Assembly (NCBI RefSeq): GCF_037975245.1
Contig: NC_092563.1
Location: 30,345,960-30,409,959, forward strand
Length of the DNA: 64,000 nucleotides
Direction of reading: 5' to 3'
From: Apostichopus japonicus
Taxonomy: Eukaryota > Echinodermata > Holothuroidea > Aspidochirotida > Stichopodidae
The stretch's first letter is position 1. The number at the start of each line of letters is the position of its first letter. Below are positions 1-15,085 of this stretch, in pieces. The position numbers and the translations under genes were made by a program. The notes beneath the pieces were generated by a model, which did no database searches, was not told the origin of the DNA, and worked only from the letters and a program-made list of their open reading frames with translations.

Positions 1-3000
1 GCATGGATATCCCTCCCAGTATGTAACATACAGTTATGTAATTAAATCTATTGCCTTCTCAGGGATATTCTCATGCCTGGCGGCTGCTCCCGGCAGTTCT
101 GAATGCCATCCAGCACAAACATGATTTAAAACATTTCCGCTCGGCACTAGTTTTGATAATTAATTTAACAAATTTTACATTTACCAAAATATGGGTGAAT
201 ACTTGGCATGGAAGTTAGCTCCAGAATAGGAAAAAGATAGCACCATTGCCATCTAAGCATACTTCATTTGCAAAAATTTTCCACCTCATCCCTTAGACCC
301 CTCTCCAAGGACTTGGATCACACAACCACACAAATCTGCCCGGCACTCAAATATTCCTGAGCATATTCCTCCTCCGGGTATGTAAAATTCAGTTATTATA
401 ATTAAATCTAGTTTGCTGGATCATATTTGATATCCATACATGTATGTAAATTTTTCAAAGTGAAATACAATTTGAAATATTTGAATTCCATACATTTTGG
501 AACATCAAACTAATTAAATCAAAAGTCTTTAAATAAAACCAATATTACTTTATACTTTCTCTTTATAAGTATTGGTTTCAAGGACTATTGCAAAATGTCT
601 TTTATTTATTTATTTTAATGTAATATTTTTCTTCAAAGAAGTGATTATCCTAACATTCTATTTGTTAACCATGCAATAATTTGTTTCTAAATCATTATAC
701 CATGTAGGACATTAATCTGTTGAACTGTACTGTAGAACTGTGATGGATTTCATCAGCTCAAACTATTAGCTTATCAGAGGAATCCACTTTACTTGTATGG
801 CACATACAGTTTCTAATCTAGCATCACTTGTTTCTCACAATATTTACTCCCAGTATTACAACAAAAATGTTTTACAGAAACATTTCTATTTTCTATAGCT
901 CCTAAATATGCTAAAAAGTCAAGTAATGGCCACTGGTCATCTTTTTAAGTTTCAAAAAGTTTAAATAACACTTTCATCACCAAACCATGTATACCTTACT
1001 GAGAACCCTACATTATCAAATGTTTTTCCCATCAGTTTTCGCTTGGAGATTAATTATGAGGTTAAAAAAATTCACGTAAACATACTTTAAAGAATTTTGG
1101 CAATTTGTATACTAAACTTTTGAGGGTAAATATTGATGAACATGAAGTAAAATTTCCTGTGGCATCTCAAACCAATGACAGAAGAACACACAGTGACCCA
1201 TAGTGATCTTTTAAGTAGTTTCATTTTCATTTTTTCTAAAAAAAAAAAAATGATTATGGTTCATAGATAAGCAGCATTTAGGCAAGAAAGGTGCATAGTT
1301 CCAGACTTACATGTCTCCACCTTACTTTTGCACTGACAAGATTCCATCACTGCACATCTCTAACCATCTCTTCACAAATCAGACTTTTGTCATCTTCCCT
1401 CTTTTCAATCATTGAAGATATATCCACCTTGCTTCTGACTTGAAAACATTTACAAATTAAACTTGAAGTGCAAGTACACATTGTCATCACTACATTTATC
1501 CCTTTTGATGGTCAGCAAGAGAAATATTTATATCATCTTTATCAATTTGGATGAACCATAGATTTGTCTTTAATTGTAAATATTGCACAAGTAACTTCAT
1601 TTATTACACAATGTAGGAACAGTAACAAACCCGATGAACTGAAGTTATTAGGCTGAAGTACAAACCTGCCAAATCTACACAAATAAAATTGCAACTTTTT
1701 TCATATAAAACAGTGTATTTTTTGTTATTCATCTGCATAATCTCTAATAAATTTCCAGAAAAGCATTTTTCTGGTTACTAATTTATTTGAAATATCTTCA
1801 AAATTCACTGTGGGGAAACTTTGGAAGTTATCACATACTATATTGGAATTCTTTATACAAAATTGCTATACACTGTGACACCATTATATGTTTTGTATCT
1901 TACAAATTCCGGTTAAATTTATAATCTATGATTGTTGTCTTTTACCTTACATTATTAACAGTAGAAATTTCATGATCACACTTATCTCTAATTTTGAGAT
2001 TTTTTGAGATATTGAGATGTATCTAAGCAATGAGTTTCATACAGTCAAATCACAACTGTGAGAACTTGTCATAAAACCTGCTAGTTTTGAAGCACTACTA
2101 GACAAATCAAATATATGGAAGTCTTCACCTAAGATCCCAAATCTTTTAATTAATTCACTAGTATCATTTCTTAAATTGCTTCTTTCTGCAATGTAACAAT
2201 TTGTTCTCCACCATTGTGGATTTATTTACATCATTGTGTTTAGTGTCCAATACTTCTGTTGTGTTTGCCTTTGCTGCACTACATAAAATGTAGACACAGG
2301 CATGTATTTTTGTTGGTGTGCAGTTTTTGCTACAGCTAAGCTCTTCAGCTAATATCATAAACCGCTGCCGTGCCTATTTAGTTGAAAACACCGCTGTTGC
2401 TTAGCGAGAAGTTGTATGCTTATCCCTTTCAGTGCAGTAAATCATTGATGGTATTTATCAGATTACAAGTGATGTAGGTAGCTAGTACAGCCTGGCTGTG
2501 TCAACAATCCTTTGCCAATGTAGTGCATTTGGGATATGAAGCCATCTAGGTGCTTCTGTCTCTGTGCAAGCAATTGTTTCAAAATGGCAGCCATGAAGAT
2601 CATTTTTTAAACTAATTAACATAGAATATATGCAAGTAAACTCGATGACTGGCATACATACAAATATATATAAATATTTAGTTAGCAAATTTATAATAAT
2701 TCATATTTGTAATATTTGCAAAAAAGTGGTTGATATTTTCTCGACTACAAATGATTACTTTTTGGTCTCTAAAATCATATTTAAATATCCTGATTAAGTA
2801 AGACTTATTTAACACCAAAATGGCTGACATAAAAGATGAATAAAATAGGGTTATAAAAGTAATAAAAGCATCCAGAACAGTGAAATCCAGATTATGGACA
2901 AAATCATTGTGATTCCTAAAACAGACTCTGTTAAATGAAATAGAAATAAACAAAAGAGGCAAATAAATATATATTTGAAATTGTAGTGAGTTGAAAATCC

Positions 3001-4653
3001 ATATTTACATACAAACTCACATACATTTAGAGCATTAAATAATCTTCAATGAATAACATATTCATTTTGGTTAATAGATGGGACAGAAATGTATCATCTG
3101 GAGTCGTTTGTGATAATGTTATGACAAAGGTTTTATGATCTTGTCTTTATATATCCATGTGACATACCTAACAATCAAACCATTGTTATGTTGTAATGTT
3201 GTACTTTGAAACAATTGTGGATCTACTAATAGTTCACCTGACAGTTTGGTGGTAAAGTAGACTACATTTGTATTATATATTGAAAAGATTATTATTTTGT
3301 ACTTTGACTACAGTGCTAAAGTGCTCCTGGATGTATGTGTTGTGCTCTGCTGAAATTGAGTTTAGGATGTAGACACTGATTGAGCTGCTTATTTTCTAGT
3401 GGTAATAGTAGTAGCAGTAGTACAAAAAGTTTAAAGGTCATTTAAAATAGAACAGTCATGATGTATCTGTTCAAATTTGTCCTAATATTGTTTTATATTT
3501 GTCTGGCACAATTGGTTGAGCTCAAAAGGACATTGAGCACAGTTTTGTTAACACACATATTTTGTACAGAAATTCTTAGCAAAGGGGTTTAACAGACTTT
3601 AATTTTAGTCTGTACAGGAAGCCAAATAGTTCTTGAATATTATTTATAACTTAATTTTGCTTGTAGGCTATAGTCTACAAGTACCATAGATCTACAATAT
3701 GTTATAGATCTTATGAAAAGCTGTAATAATAATTCTACATTTCTACATATATTTCTAAAATTATGCAGAATTAACACCAAATGTTGCCAAGTGCAATTGA
3801 TTTCATCCTCATAAATTATTGATAGTGTTTAGAAATATTAATGACTATAAATTGATTGATTACAATTTAATTTAAGACCCCGTGCACAGTTTGGATAAAT
3901 TTAAATTTTTCATCAACAGCACATGGATATCCTAAATATCGGTTGAAAAGTTAATATTTCAAAATGATCGTTAATGTTTAAATAGCAATAATGGCATTTC
4001 TTTCAAGTATAAATTCCTAATATTGATGTAGGGTAATTTATCATTCTTGTAAGGTGATTATAATTCTTTGTCTGTATTTTATTTTATTTGGATTAAAAAA
4101 AAAGGACATTTTTTTTTAAATAAGATGGGAAAAATTATCCATTACATCAGGTAGCCATTTGGACACTGACATTGATATTTAATGTCATAGTTTAAGTTTA
4201 CAACTATATAAAGCTTATATTGATATTTACCCGGGACTGATTATTTTTGAAAATTCAAATACCAGCTTCATGGTTGACATAATTAACATGAAATATTTTT
4301 CAAACAGTTGGTTTCAACCAAATTAATTTTCAGGATATTTTTCTTTCTAACCTCAAGATTGAATGATTGGGCATTTTTGTTTCTGAAATGCTTTGAAAGT
4401 CTCTCTTGTTTTTTATTCATTTTTTGGGTGATATTACATTGACATATAAAATGATGATTAAATGCCTGAAATATCTTTCCATTAAAAAATATTTAAAAAC
4501 AAATGTTGTAGAAAGGTTCTCACTCTGTTTCACTGCTTAGAATTTGTTGTAGTCCAGTAATTAAATTTGTACATGTATACTAAGCTTCTTCTTCTTTAAT
4601 TCTTTCACTAATTTTTTAATTTGTTTTTAATTCATCTTCTCTTTTACATGCAG
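1..4653. other. Upstream leader or intron of HNF4, no gene recognised
   Basis: AT-rich sequence with only short chance ORFs, mostly on the - strand. No coding exon, RNA gene or transposon is recognised. The last 80 bases are strongly pyrimidine-rich and end in TACATGCAG at 4645-4653, a good 3' splice site. The stretch just before 4654 is therefore probably intron, and a 5' exon should lie further upstream, here or outside the window. Confidence 0.5.
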
Positions 4654-4655
4654 AT

Positions 4656-4776
4656 ATGGCAGATGGTTTTAATATGTATCCTTCCACGGCAGGAATTGAT
4701 ACAAAACCAAATATGATGGCAGCAGGGTGGCATCACCAACCTCATCATCAGACAGCAAAGATGCACAACGGTGCTG
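4656..4776 (+). CDS. HNF4: HNF4 coding exon 1 (N-terminal A/B region)
   Basis: Encodes residues 1-40 plus one base, starting [17 protein letters not shown], and is rich in His and Met with no known domain. The acceptor CAG is at 4651-4653, so the transcribed exon begins at 4654 with AT before the ATG. The donor is GCTG|GTAGGT. The trailing G joins AA of the DNA-binding exon to make GAA. This exact phase match across a 22 kb intron is the main evidence that the exon belongs to HNF4. The ATG is the first one possible in the exon, but an upstream coding exon ending in G would turn the leading AT into Asp. Confidence 0.8.
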
Positions 4777-6505
4777 GTAGGTTATCATTTCAGCCATCAA
4801 ATTTAAGGCCATTTTATCCCTCTAAAGAAACTCATCAACAGAGAACAGAAAACCTTCAGAGCATTTCGGTGACAAGGTTATATGACCCCCTCCCAAAATG
4901 TCAGAGCAACTATTTGTACATGGTCATGGCAGCATCATAGGCAGCAATTTCAACACCACTGAGAATTGGTCTGACTTCTTGGCCCAATAACCCCCCCCCC
5001 CTCACCCCCACCTCCAATATCAAACATATGTGAACTCCTTGATTCATTCATCAAGGTTTTCAGCCATTTATTTTTCTCTCTAGAGGACCTCACCAAGAAG
5101 AGACTTGAATAGTTGCAGAGCATTTGTAGGTAATGCGATCATGATAGAGAAAGAGTTCCATCAGTTTCAAAAGCTCAGTATTGCCAGGGTTAGAGAAGAA
5201 CAGATAGTCAAAGATTTGTTAAAGTGGATTAGAAATGTTTAAACAAGTGCAAAATTATATACAACTAATAAATTTTGTTTAGGATGTCAATGTTTATTAC
5301 TCATAAGCCAGGGTTATAGGAATCACCACCAAGTAGGGGATTAAAACTCAGTTTGTTTACCTTGGTTTCTCCACCCACCTCACCCACTTTAACCAAGGTA
5401 CTATAAAGGAAGGTTGTCTTTGGGCTTTGCAAAATTTGTTGAGGATTCCCTATCAGTTTAATTTGTATCATTTTGTTTGTAAGTATGTATCTCACACACA
5501 AAAAAAAAAAATGTAAGATTTCCTTTGAAGATTAAGAATTGAAGTTGAAAAAGAAATCAATGGAAGGGATAACAAGAAAAAGAGAAATGCAGCAAAGAAA
5601 AATACAATTGTTCTTTGTTTACTTGTGAGCAAACTGGTTTAGAAAAACAACTCTGTCTAGTTTTTGTAACGTGTCTTTTCTGTGTTTGCTTCGGAATGCC
5701 TTTGAAGAAGATCGGATCGAAACATCGGGCCAAATAGCTTATAAATTGAGAAGATAAAAGTGAAATTTTGTCATTGATATATTCTGCGACATATTCAATA
5801 TAGAACAGCTCATGCAGTGTTCCAGTCTGTTTCAAGAATTAAACTTACGTGCATACACATTGTCAGTACCTACACTAGAACATCTGCTGTGGGGCAGGGG
5901 GTGGGGGCAGGGTAAGGGTGGGGGAGGGAGAGGACGGGGAGGGGCTTGGAGGTTATTGTGTAAAGTGAAGGTACCAAGGTGGTAACTTAATTCTTTCGTA
6001 TGAAAGTTGACTGATGATGATGTCAAACTAGGTATTTCAACTCCATTGAATAAACTTCCTTGTATTTGTTTTAGACCATATGTTTATAGTCTGGGGAAAC
6101 ATTTGGATTTCTGGCAATATTTGTACAAGTTTTGAATGTTCATTAAGAAATTTGTCAAGTTGATTTATGAATAGCCCTTCAGAATCATGCTATGGTATAT
6201 TTGTCAAACTTTCGTCCATATCCCTGGGTGTTCTAGATTGCAGGGCCAAGTAGAAAGAACAAACACTTCTTCAATTTCTACCAGGGTGTTTTTATATAGT
6301 TTTTTATCATATTTTTTATTAGAGCTATGCCTCATCAATTAAAGCTCCACATCAACTCCCTCATTCGTTCTCTACGCTAGTAGGACCCGATTGCAGTGAC
6401 TTCCATGATCAAAGATATAGGGGCTGTTTTATTTCAATTTACAGGGGTTCAGATGTTCTCGAAATATTATAGAATATGTATATATATATATATATATATA
6501 CATAT

Positions 6506-6539
<34 letters not shown>

Positions 6540-9500
6540 AACAGGAATGGTATAATCACAAGTTAAACAAGAAGTATAACTTGCAATATAGCAGGAGTAC
6601 ACAAATCAGCTTCAGTGTTCATTTGGAAAACAAAGAATATCGAGAGAAAGATATTTCCTTTTGTTTGGACATTTTCTACCTGTTGACACATTTCAAAGTA
6701 GAAATAATCCCCGAACATGCTAATCCTCCTCTCTGCCCCCAACCCCACCCTGCCCCTTCTCCTAACCCCTCCAAAGCTAGATGGTGGAGATATCATGATG
6801 CTCTTGTCTTGATGTTCAACAATGAAGTAAGTTCTAAGATGTGAGACAGCGTAATTGTTTTCACTTGTTTCATCACTTTGTCGTTTTTCAATGACAGATC
6901 TGCTTGTTACATACATGTCTAAAAATTATTAATAATAATAGTAATAATAATAATACTTATTTATATAGCGCATTATACTGACGGTCTTAATGCGCTTTAC
7001 AAGTAACAAAATGAGTACAAAATACAGCTTTGTAGAACAAAAACCTAAAGATATACGTAAGGATCGTAAAAATTACGAGGTCCAATTAATAACAACAAAT
7101 ACTTGCATAATGGCATTGTTGTTACGTTAGTTAATATTCTACACTGAGTTTCATCACAGTAAATAACATGTAACATACTGGACGAAATGGCAGCATTGTG
7201 ACACAACTTTGGTATAGATTTAAATTTAATTCTTAGTCAAAATGTTTATCATCACAAGCACATAGCTTATTGCATACTTCTTGGGTTTGCATTCATGTAG
7301 GGGTGCTGAGTTATAATTGTCTGTAAACAAATTGATATGTAGGTAAGAGCCATCAACAGTGCACATGTGTAAGTTGCATTTTGGGTGGAGACCAATTTTG
7401 AAAACATTTGAGCAGTTGTAACTTATCACATTAATGTTAACTTTGAACCAAGTCACTAGCAGTCACACACTCACTAGTCAAGTCATTCACGTGAGTCACT
7501 ATGGTATATGGAAGAAACATTCACAAAACTTGTTTGAGTCACTTGACTTTTGAAACTTATAATGCAAGCATTTGGCAGGAATGGGGGCAAGGGGATGGTG
7601 GTGTAAGTAAAACTAATGAACTTTTTAAGAGTCATCAGTTTTACCCAAAATATCTACAAAACCAAATGATGGTAAGCTCTTGCTAACAATTCCAACAAAC
7701 ATTTTACTGCTCCCACCCACTTCCCTTACTATTCCCTATTCACCCCCCCCCCTTCCCCCACCCCCGCCAGAGTATTTTCTGACTGAGGCATTTCAAATTT
7801 AAGTACACATTCCTCATTGTCTGAAAATAATTTGGAGGAGAAAAAAAAACCTTGATGAAATTAGTTCACACAACTTTACAGAAACACAACTTTAGAGAAA
7901 CACAACTTTACAGAAACACAACTTTACAGAAACACAACTTTACAGAAACACAACTTTACAGAAACACAACTTTACAGAAACACAATTTTACAGAAACACA
8001 ACTTTACAGAAACACAATTTTACAGAAACACAACTTTACAGAAATACAACTTTAGAGAAACACAACTTAAGAGAAACACAACTTAAGAGAAACACAACTT
8101 TACAGAAACACAACTTTACAGAAACACAACTTTACAGAAACACAACTTTACAGAAACACAACTTTAGAGAAACACAACTTTACAGAAACACAACTTTACA
8201 GAAACACAACTTTACAGAAACACAACTTTACAGAAACACAATTTTACAGAAACACAACTTTACAGAAACACAATTTTACAGAAACACAACTTTACAGAAA
8301 TACAACTTTAGAGAAACACAACTTAAGAGAAACACAACTTTACAGAAACACAACTTTACAGAAACACAACTTTACAGAAACACAACTTTACAGAAACACA
8401 ACTTTACAGAAACACAACTTTACAGAAACACAATTTTACAGAAACACAACTTTACAGAAACACAACTTTACAGAAATACAACTTTAGAGAAACACAACTT
8501 AAGAGAAACACAACTTTACAGAAACACAACTTTACAGAAACACAACTTTACAGAAACACAACTTTACAGAAACACAATTTTACAGAAACACAACTTTACA
8601 GAAATACAACTTTAGAGAAACACAACTTAAGAGAAACACAACTTTACAGAAACACAACTTTACAGAAACACAACTTTACAGAAACACAACTTTACAGAAA
8701 CACAATTTTACAGAAACACAACTTTACAGAAACACAATTTTTGTTTTCGATTTCATCATTCCTTCATGATATTGCAAAATAGCATGTTGAGTCATAAAGG
8801 GCTTGGAATCAACAAGTAACCAATGAAATGAAAGGTTCTCATATCAAAGGATCATGAATTAAATGCCTTTGATCTTTACTTTGGTAAATTTACCTGAGAG
8901 CTAAGTCAATAATCTGACTGTGTTTGGAGACCATTGTGTGAGAGCAGTATTAAGAAAGTACCTTAAATGTGAGATTACCAACCAAATACAAATACTATTC
9001 ACAAACAGATTCTAGGTTCAGTCGTTTGACTTTCACTTTGGATAAATCGTGACAACCAAAAAGAAACAGGAACTTGAAAAAGAAAGTTAATAAACACTGC
9101 ACTGTTGAAGTTTGCTGGCCATGGGATATGCATGGAGGGTAATACTGATTGGAGACTTTGTTTTGAGAGTAGGAAGGTGACAAATATATCCTATGGGGTT
9201 ATATGTACAGAACTGTAGAATGTAGAAGTAGAAATTCCCATCAGCCTCTTCAGCATTTAACCCTTTTTGGTTCCCAAAATGGAAAACTATGGAGTCACTC
9301 TTACCAACAAAATTAATGAGGGGACCGCAGATTGCCAAGTCAGCAATGACTGTAATGCAGATCGCAAAGTCGGTAAAGACTATTATGGTTAGATTCGTCC
9401 AACACAGCTGCATACAGAAACGTACTCAAAGCCGAAGCCAAAGTGAATTAATCAGGTCACACATCCGGAGTCTATGCATGCTAAGTTCTTTAATACCGCC

Positions 9501-12500
9501 CCTCATTACCTTTCGGGAAACATTTCATACTGTTATATTGGTTGTTAGTTTGTGTTTGTGTTGCAGAATTAGATCCAGTGCCTCACTCAATATTATATGC
9601 TAGAAATACTATAGATAGACTAATTGAATGGTTACCCTGTTATGAAACTTTACTCATTGTTTTACTGGTTTCCATGACTGCATCTTATCTCACCGAGAGA
9701 TATAAGCAATTAATTCAATAGTCTTCATCATCAGGTATTAGGGTTAAAACGTGTATATTTCACCTGATAAAAAGAAAGAAAAACAAAGAAATACACAAGA
9801 AAAACAAAGAAAAACAAAAAGAATCAGTAATTTCTGGCAGTTTTCAGCTGCTACAAGTTGGTGTTAGTATTGACAACCTTTAAGCCGACTTCTCTACGAT
9901 AGAAGTCTACACCAGCATCTGCTTGTGATGTATCCCCATAGCAACGGTAGGCTCCAGTACATATAGCACATACATACAGTCATAAATGGAAGTACATCAA
10001 AATCATATTTATTGTACATAATGAAAGCATTGAATCTTCAAATTGTTATCATGAAATAGATTTGGATTAACACATGGCTACAATTTTTCACATTTGTATA
10101 TTATTTCACGTCCATGAACTGAACCCAGTTGAAAAGAAAGAAAGCCCCCACGCCTTTTTAATGTATGCTTTCTATCTTGCAATATGTAAAGGTACTCAAA
10201 GTATAAAGAGGACATTTATCCCTACCTCACTCCCTCTCTCTCAGCCTACCTCCCACCCTCCCTCCCTCTCTCAGCCTACCTCTCCTCTCCCATATGTTGG
10301 AGTAATTGACCATTATATCCTACCAATGGTTTATATACATTTGTAATTTGTTATATTTTCTTCTATATTGCAACATCAAGTCACACATGGGCCCTCTTGA
10401 AATTTTAACTACTTCAGAATTTCAGTTTCTATATTTTTTGATCAGTTAATTTATTATGTGGCTAATTGCTATACTCAGTGAGTCTGATATTTACTTACCA
10501 ATCAAGTCTCTGTTTCCCATTTCTGAAATTGCTTAATCTTTAACCACTGAAATGACACGCTTATCAGTTATACGATAATGTCGGCTAATTGTGCTCTTGA
10601 ATTTGCTACCAGTCACAGGGTCATACGTACTTTTGATTTACCTTGCAATAGTTGTTGACTTGAAATTTCTATAGGTATTTCCCCTTTTAGGACACAATAC
10701 CTTTCTACGCATCCACCAAATTACACTAAAGCCCTCCCCTATTTCCTCCCCAACCCCCCACCCATTTTACCCCTGTCCTGTGTCTTGTGCTGGATGGTGA
10801 AAGTCTTATATTTATGTATTTAATCTTAGACTTTCAAGAGATTCTAAACCTTGCCCATTTCCTTGCCCACTCAATTTTTACAACCCACATTTATTTCCTG
10901 ATAGTCTGTGGGCCAAGTGTAATCTTACATTGACAATATTTATGAAACCAAAGTGGGTGAAAAGTTTGGGTTACAAGTCAGAAATCATATTTTTACTTTT
11001 TAAATTTAAATTGTATGTAGTATTCATATAATCTGATATAAGTACTGTAGTCTGAACAACATGTACTTTGAGAAAAAAGGACACCTCAGTTTTGTAGGAA
11101 AGTAAAACTTGCAACTACCTGGAAAGGAATGCAAGATTGACATGTATCCCAACTGTGATTTATACTACGGACTAATATTTTTTTTAAAACAGATCAATGT
11201 ATTTTTTAGTGACAATATCTGTCTTTACTGAAAAGCAAGAAAATGTAGTATTTATCTTTTAGTCCTGTAATTGTTCATTTGAAACATGAATGCAAAATGA
11301 TATAAATAGTGGTTAATATCTTGCATTCTTACTTTGAGAAGTGTTCAGAGAATTCTGATAGCTGATAAATTCACATGTTTTAGTGATATCTAGATTTAGA
11401 GGATGTTAGGCAGCACCATGTTTTGTCTTGAAAGCTTTATTCGGACATATTGACAAACTGTACCTCAAGGTGTGTGTGAGGCCTCAATATGTAGATAAAA
11501 CAACACTTGTCAAATGATGATTAGCCACAAGGCACCAAGAAGAAATATGGCCAATTCTGCAGTAGCATTTATAACATACTAATCTTTTGAAGAAAGTTAA
11601 AACATAAATACCTGTATAATCACAACCAACCATCATGTTCAACTGAGCATCAACATTACACAAACCCTGTTTACAGTGTACTACTGTACAGCTGTACAGG
11701 GATCTGTGCATTACGCAGCATTATTGGATGGTACATATCTACCTTTATGTGCAGTGCACAATGGAGAACCTATCATGTCATAAATGGACATGCTGGTCTT
11801 ATGAATATTCAAATCCTGAGTTAAATAGATACCAAAGAAACAGACTGTTCTGGATTATTAAGGGAGCTTGTGTGCACTAATTATGTGGAAACCTTTTCCT
11901 GACCTTGTCTGCCATTTCAAGTCCCCTGGTTAGATAAAGCAATGATTGCAATTGGTAAATATTATAAACCTGTTTTCTTGTTTCTTTTTACAAAGACCCC
12001 AACACCCATTGGTGGAATCAGATTAGGCCAAAGAAAATAGAAAAGAAGAAGGAAAAAACAAATCAAGTAACCTATAACAGAGGTATTTGCATGTCGCTTT
12101 ATCTGGGGTCTTATCTGAGTCTTGTATCTGTCGAGTACTTGGGATTTTGCTTAAATTGTTACCAAGTAATCTTGAATGGTTAATTTATAACCGAGATGAA
12201 AACTGGAATGGGGAAGGCAAGGTTGTATGCTTATTCTCTCAATCCAAACAGTAGCTGATATATTAGAAACAAAGGAAAGGATCCATTCTTCTACACAATC
12301 CCTGAAAAGCACCTTCAGAAAATGTCCAATATAACTTATATTAGTATAATAAATAAGAAAGAAACAAAAAGGGAACCTCATGTTTTGTAAGGTGTAATAA
12401 ATTATGATTATGTGGAAAAGGTTAGACTTTTATAAATTTACAAATATTCAGATCTAACATTTTAAAGTGTGTCAAAACTATGCCATTTTCAGCATCACCA

Positions 12501-14987
12501 AGTTGAAAACTGCTTCTGGCAACAGCATGGCAATTTCACTAAAACATGTACAGAGTACTTATTCACTTGGAAGAAATCTCCCAAAATAGTCATCCTTAGG
12601 TCACTGGTTCTAGTTCGAGCCCCCCCCCCCCCCAAAAAAAAAATATGTCGTTACTATTTTCAAAAAAATTACATTTTCAAGGTGATGAGGGCTTGAGTAG
12701 TTGGGCTTAAAACAAAAAGTCCACTTGTCTTTGTAATGTCCAGTGATATTGAGATATCAACAGCAATGTTTAAAAATTATTAAAACTTTGATATTAAAAC
12801 TAAATTAGATAAAACCCCATCATACGACATGATGACATGACAGACCATTTCAACGTGGAACTTTAACCAAGGATTTATTTTGGCATAAAAAAAAAAAAAC
12901 TAAGATTTTATTCAGTTTGGATTTTTTTTTCAAAGTGAACCATTACTGTCTCTTATATTCCTTGAATATTATCAATTGGATTTTTTTTTCTGATGTTAAG
13001 TGTTGTTTTGTATACCCAACAAGTTTAGGTGAAAACATGCAATATGTTGCATAGCTGTATCTATAATATATGGTCTTAAATACACACAAACTGAAACATA
13101 CAAGCCAAAAATACCTATGTAACCAGGACACAATTTTATTTTCAACTTCATTAAAACTAACTATTTGATGTAGTATTTCATGAGAGCAGCATGAATCGCA
13201 TTCTTTACTGTGTAGTTGTCCTGCAATGAAGCCTATGTATGTAACTCACTATGGTTGAAAACGGTCTTATTTCCGCATAGCATTTATCAGTATTTTGATC
13301 CAATCCCTGACATATTGACAGATGTTTAAGTACTTCTTCTGGCCATGGACTTAAACGTTTTGAATGTTTGTTAATATCTAAAAAGTATGTCTTCTCTTCT
13401 CATAGAGACAATGGATTATATTGATAATAACGTACATGGTAATACTGTCATAAAAATTTGAAAAAGTCTTTACGAAGTAACACTAATTTTGTATCATAAG
13501 TTGTAACTAAATGAGCAAACTGTTACATAGGAAGCATGCTTGCTTGCAAATAGATGTTCTGTATACATAACGTACATTGATACACTTTCATTATTCAGAA
13601 AATTTGCCAAAAATATCAAAATTTGCATTTTCTAATGCGACGCATAAAAACAAGTCTTTTACATTTTATGTTTTCAAACATGTCACAGACAAACATGAAT
13701 TTAGTATTTAATGTATTTAATTTTGTTTAGTAATTATATATTAACTGAACAGTATTAACTACAACACCTATACTGGTACAAAAGCAGGGATCAGGGATTT
13801 TATGTAGCTTGAAGAGACATATTAAGAAATGTATATTACAAAAATTGTCTGCATCACAAGCAACACATTCTAAACACTGAGTATCAATTGTGAAAACTAT
13901 GTGAACACTAGAAATGAACCAGTTTACAAATAACAAAATGTTATTCTAACTGCTGGTTTTGTTGAGCTACTGATTAGTAATAAAACGAAGGTTAAATTAA
14001 TCCTAAGTTTTCTGACAGAAAAAGAAGTTTCCGTAAATGGAGTGTAAAACATGTTTCTCACGTTAAATCTGATGAATAGAAAAGTAAAATTGTCATATCT
14101 TGGAGTAATTCACCCTGTATCTTGTTCCAAATCAACGAAATATAAACAAACCAATAGGATCCAAAAAAAGAGAATTGAAACCCTGCTGACTTTATCCACA
14201 GTAGTAATCAGAACATTGCAGTAGAAACTAACATTCTTTCCATATGGTATGTTGCTTCATGTAGTGCTACACAACATCACATTATAACTTTAATACAGAA
14301 CACTCTATCCATTGTATATAGCTATGGTAACAGTCGGCACATCCAGATGGAGAGTAAACCAGTAATTTCAAATATTAAAAAGATTTCGGACAGATTCAAA
14401 GCTTTTCATTTATTTTCCAAAATACATGTCGGAGGATATTCAAACAACAATGGTTCTCTTGTAGTATCTTCCAATATTATCCGCAACACACTTGATGTAG
14501 ATGTCATGTATATGCATAAAAAACACCAATAATGTTTCTTTTTTCTAATCTTTATCCAAACCTTCCTCTTTCTTTGAGGAAATTTTAGCGATACATGTAC
14601 AGTCTGTCCTTTCATGCCTTCTGTTGTAGCAATTGTGACTAATTCTCTTTAAATGCAATATATACTTGTGTGTGTGTGTGTCGAAGTGGTCTTTGTTCTT
14701 TGTTTCGTATTTTGAGCTTTCCCTGCAAACATAACATTTTCAAACTTTGTACCAAAACCTTTGGTCGGATTTAGTACCCTTGAGATGGGTTGACTTAAGA
14801 AATTAAGTGGGAGATTCACTAATTCAACCATGTTCTTTGCTCCCATACTGTTTAATTTTATTTCTTTGCAGCCTCAGTGTAGTATTTGGCAAACTTTGAA
14901 CCACAGAAAACCTTTGAGCTGTTAGCAAATGAATTAAATATCAACAGATTTCTTCCTTTCATTGCACAATTACATTTAATATATATA

Positions 14988-15085
<98 letters not shown>

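Noticed and set aside
5695-5733. A functional ribozyme or complete Penelope element
   Set aside because: The core Cys position is changed (TTGAAGA rather than CTGANGA) and no reverse transcriptase or nuclease frame lies nearby.
7852-8055. Protein-like open frame in the 16-bp array
   Set aside because: The 16-base unit rotates through all three frames and the ORF ends by chance. No start or flanking support.
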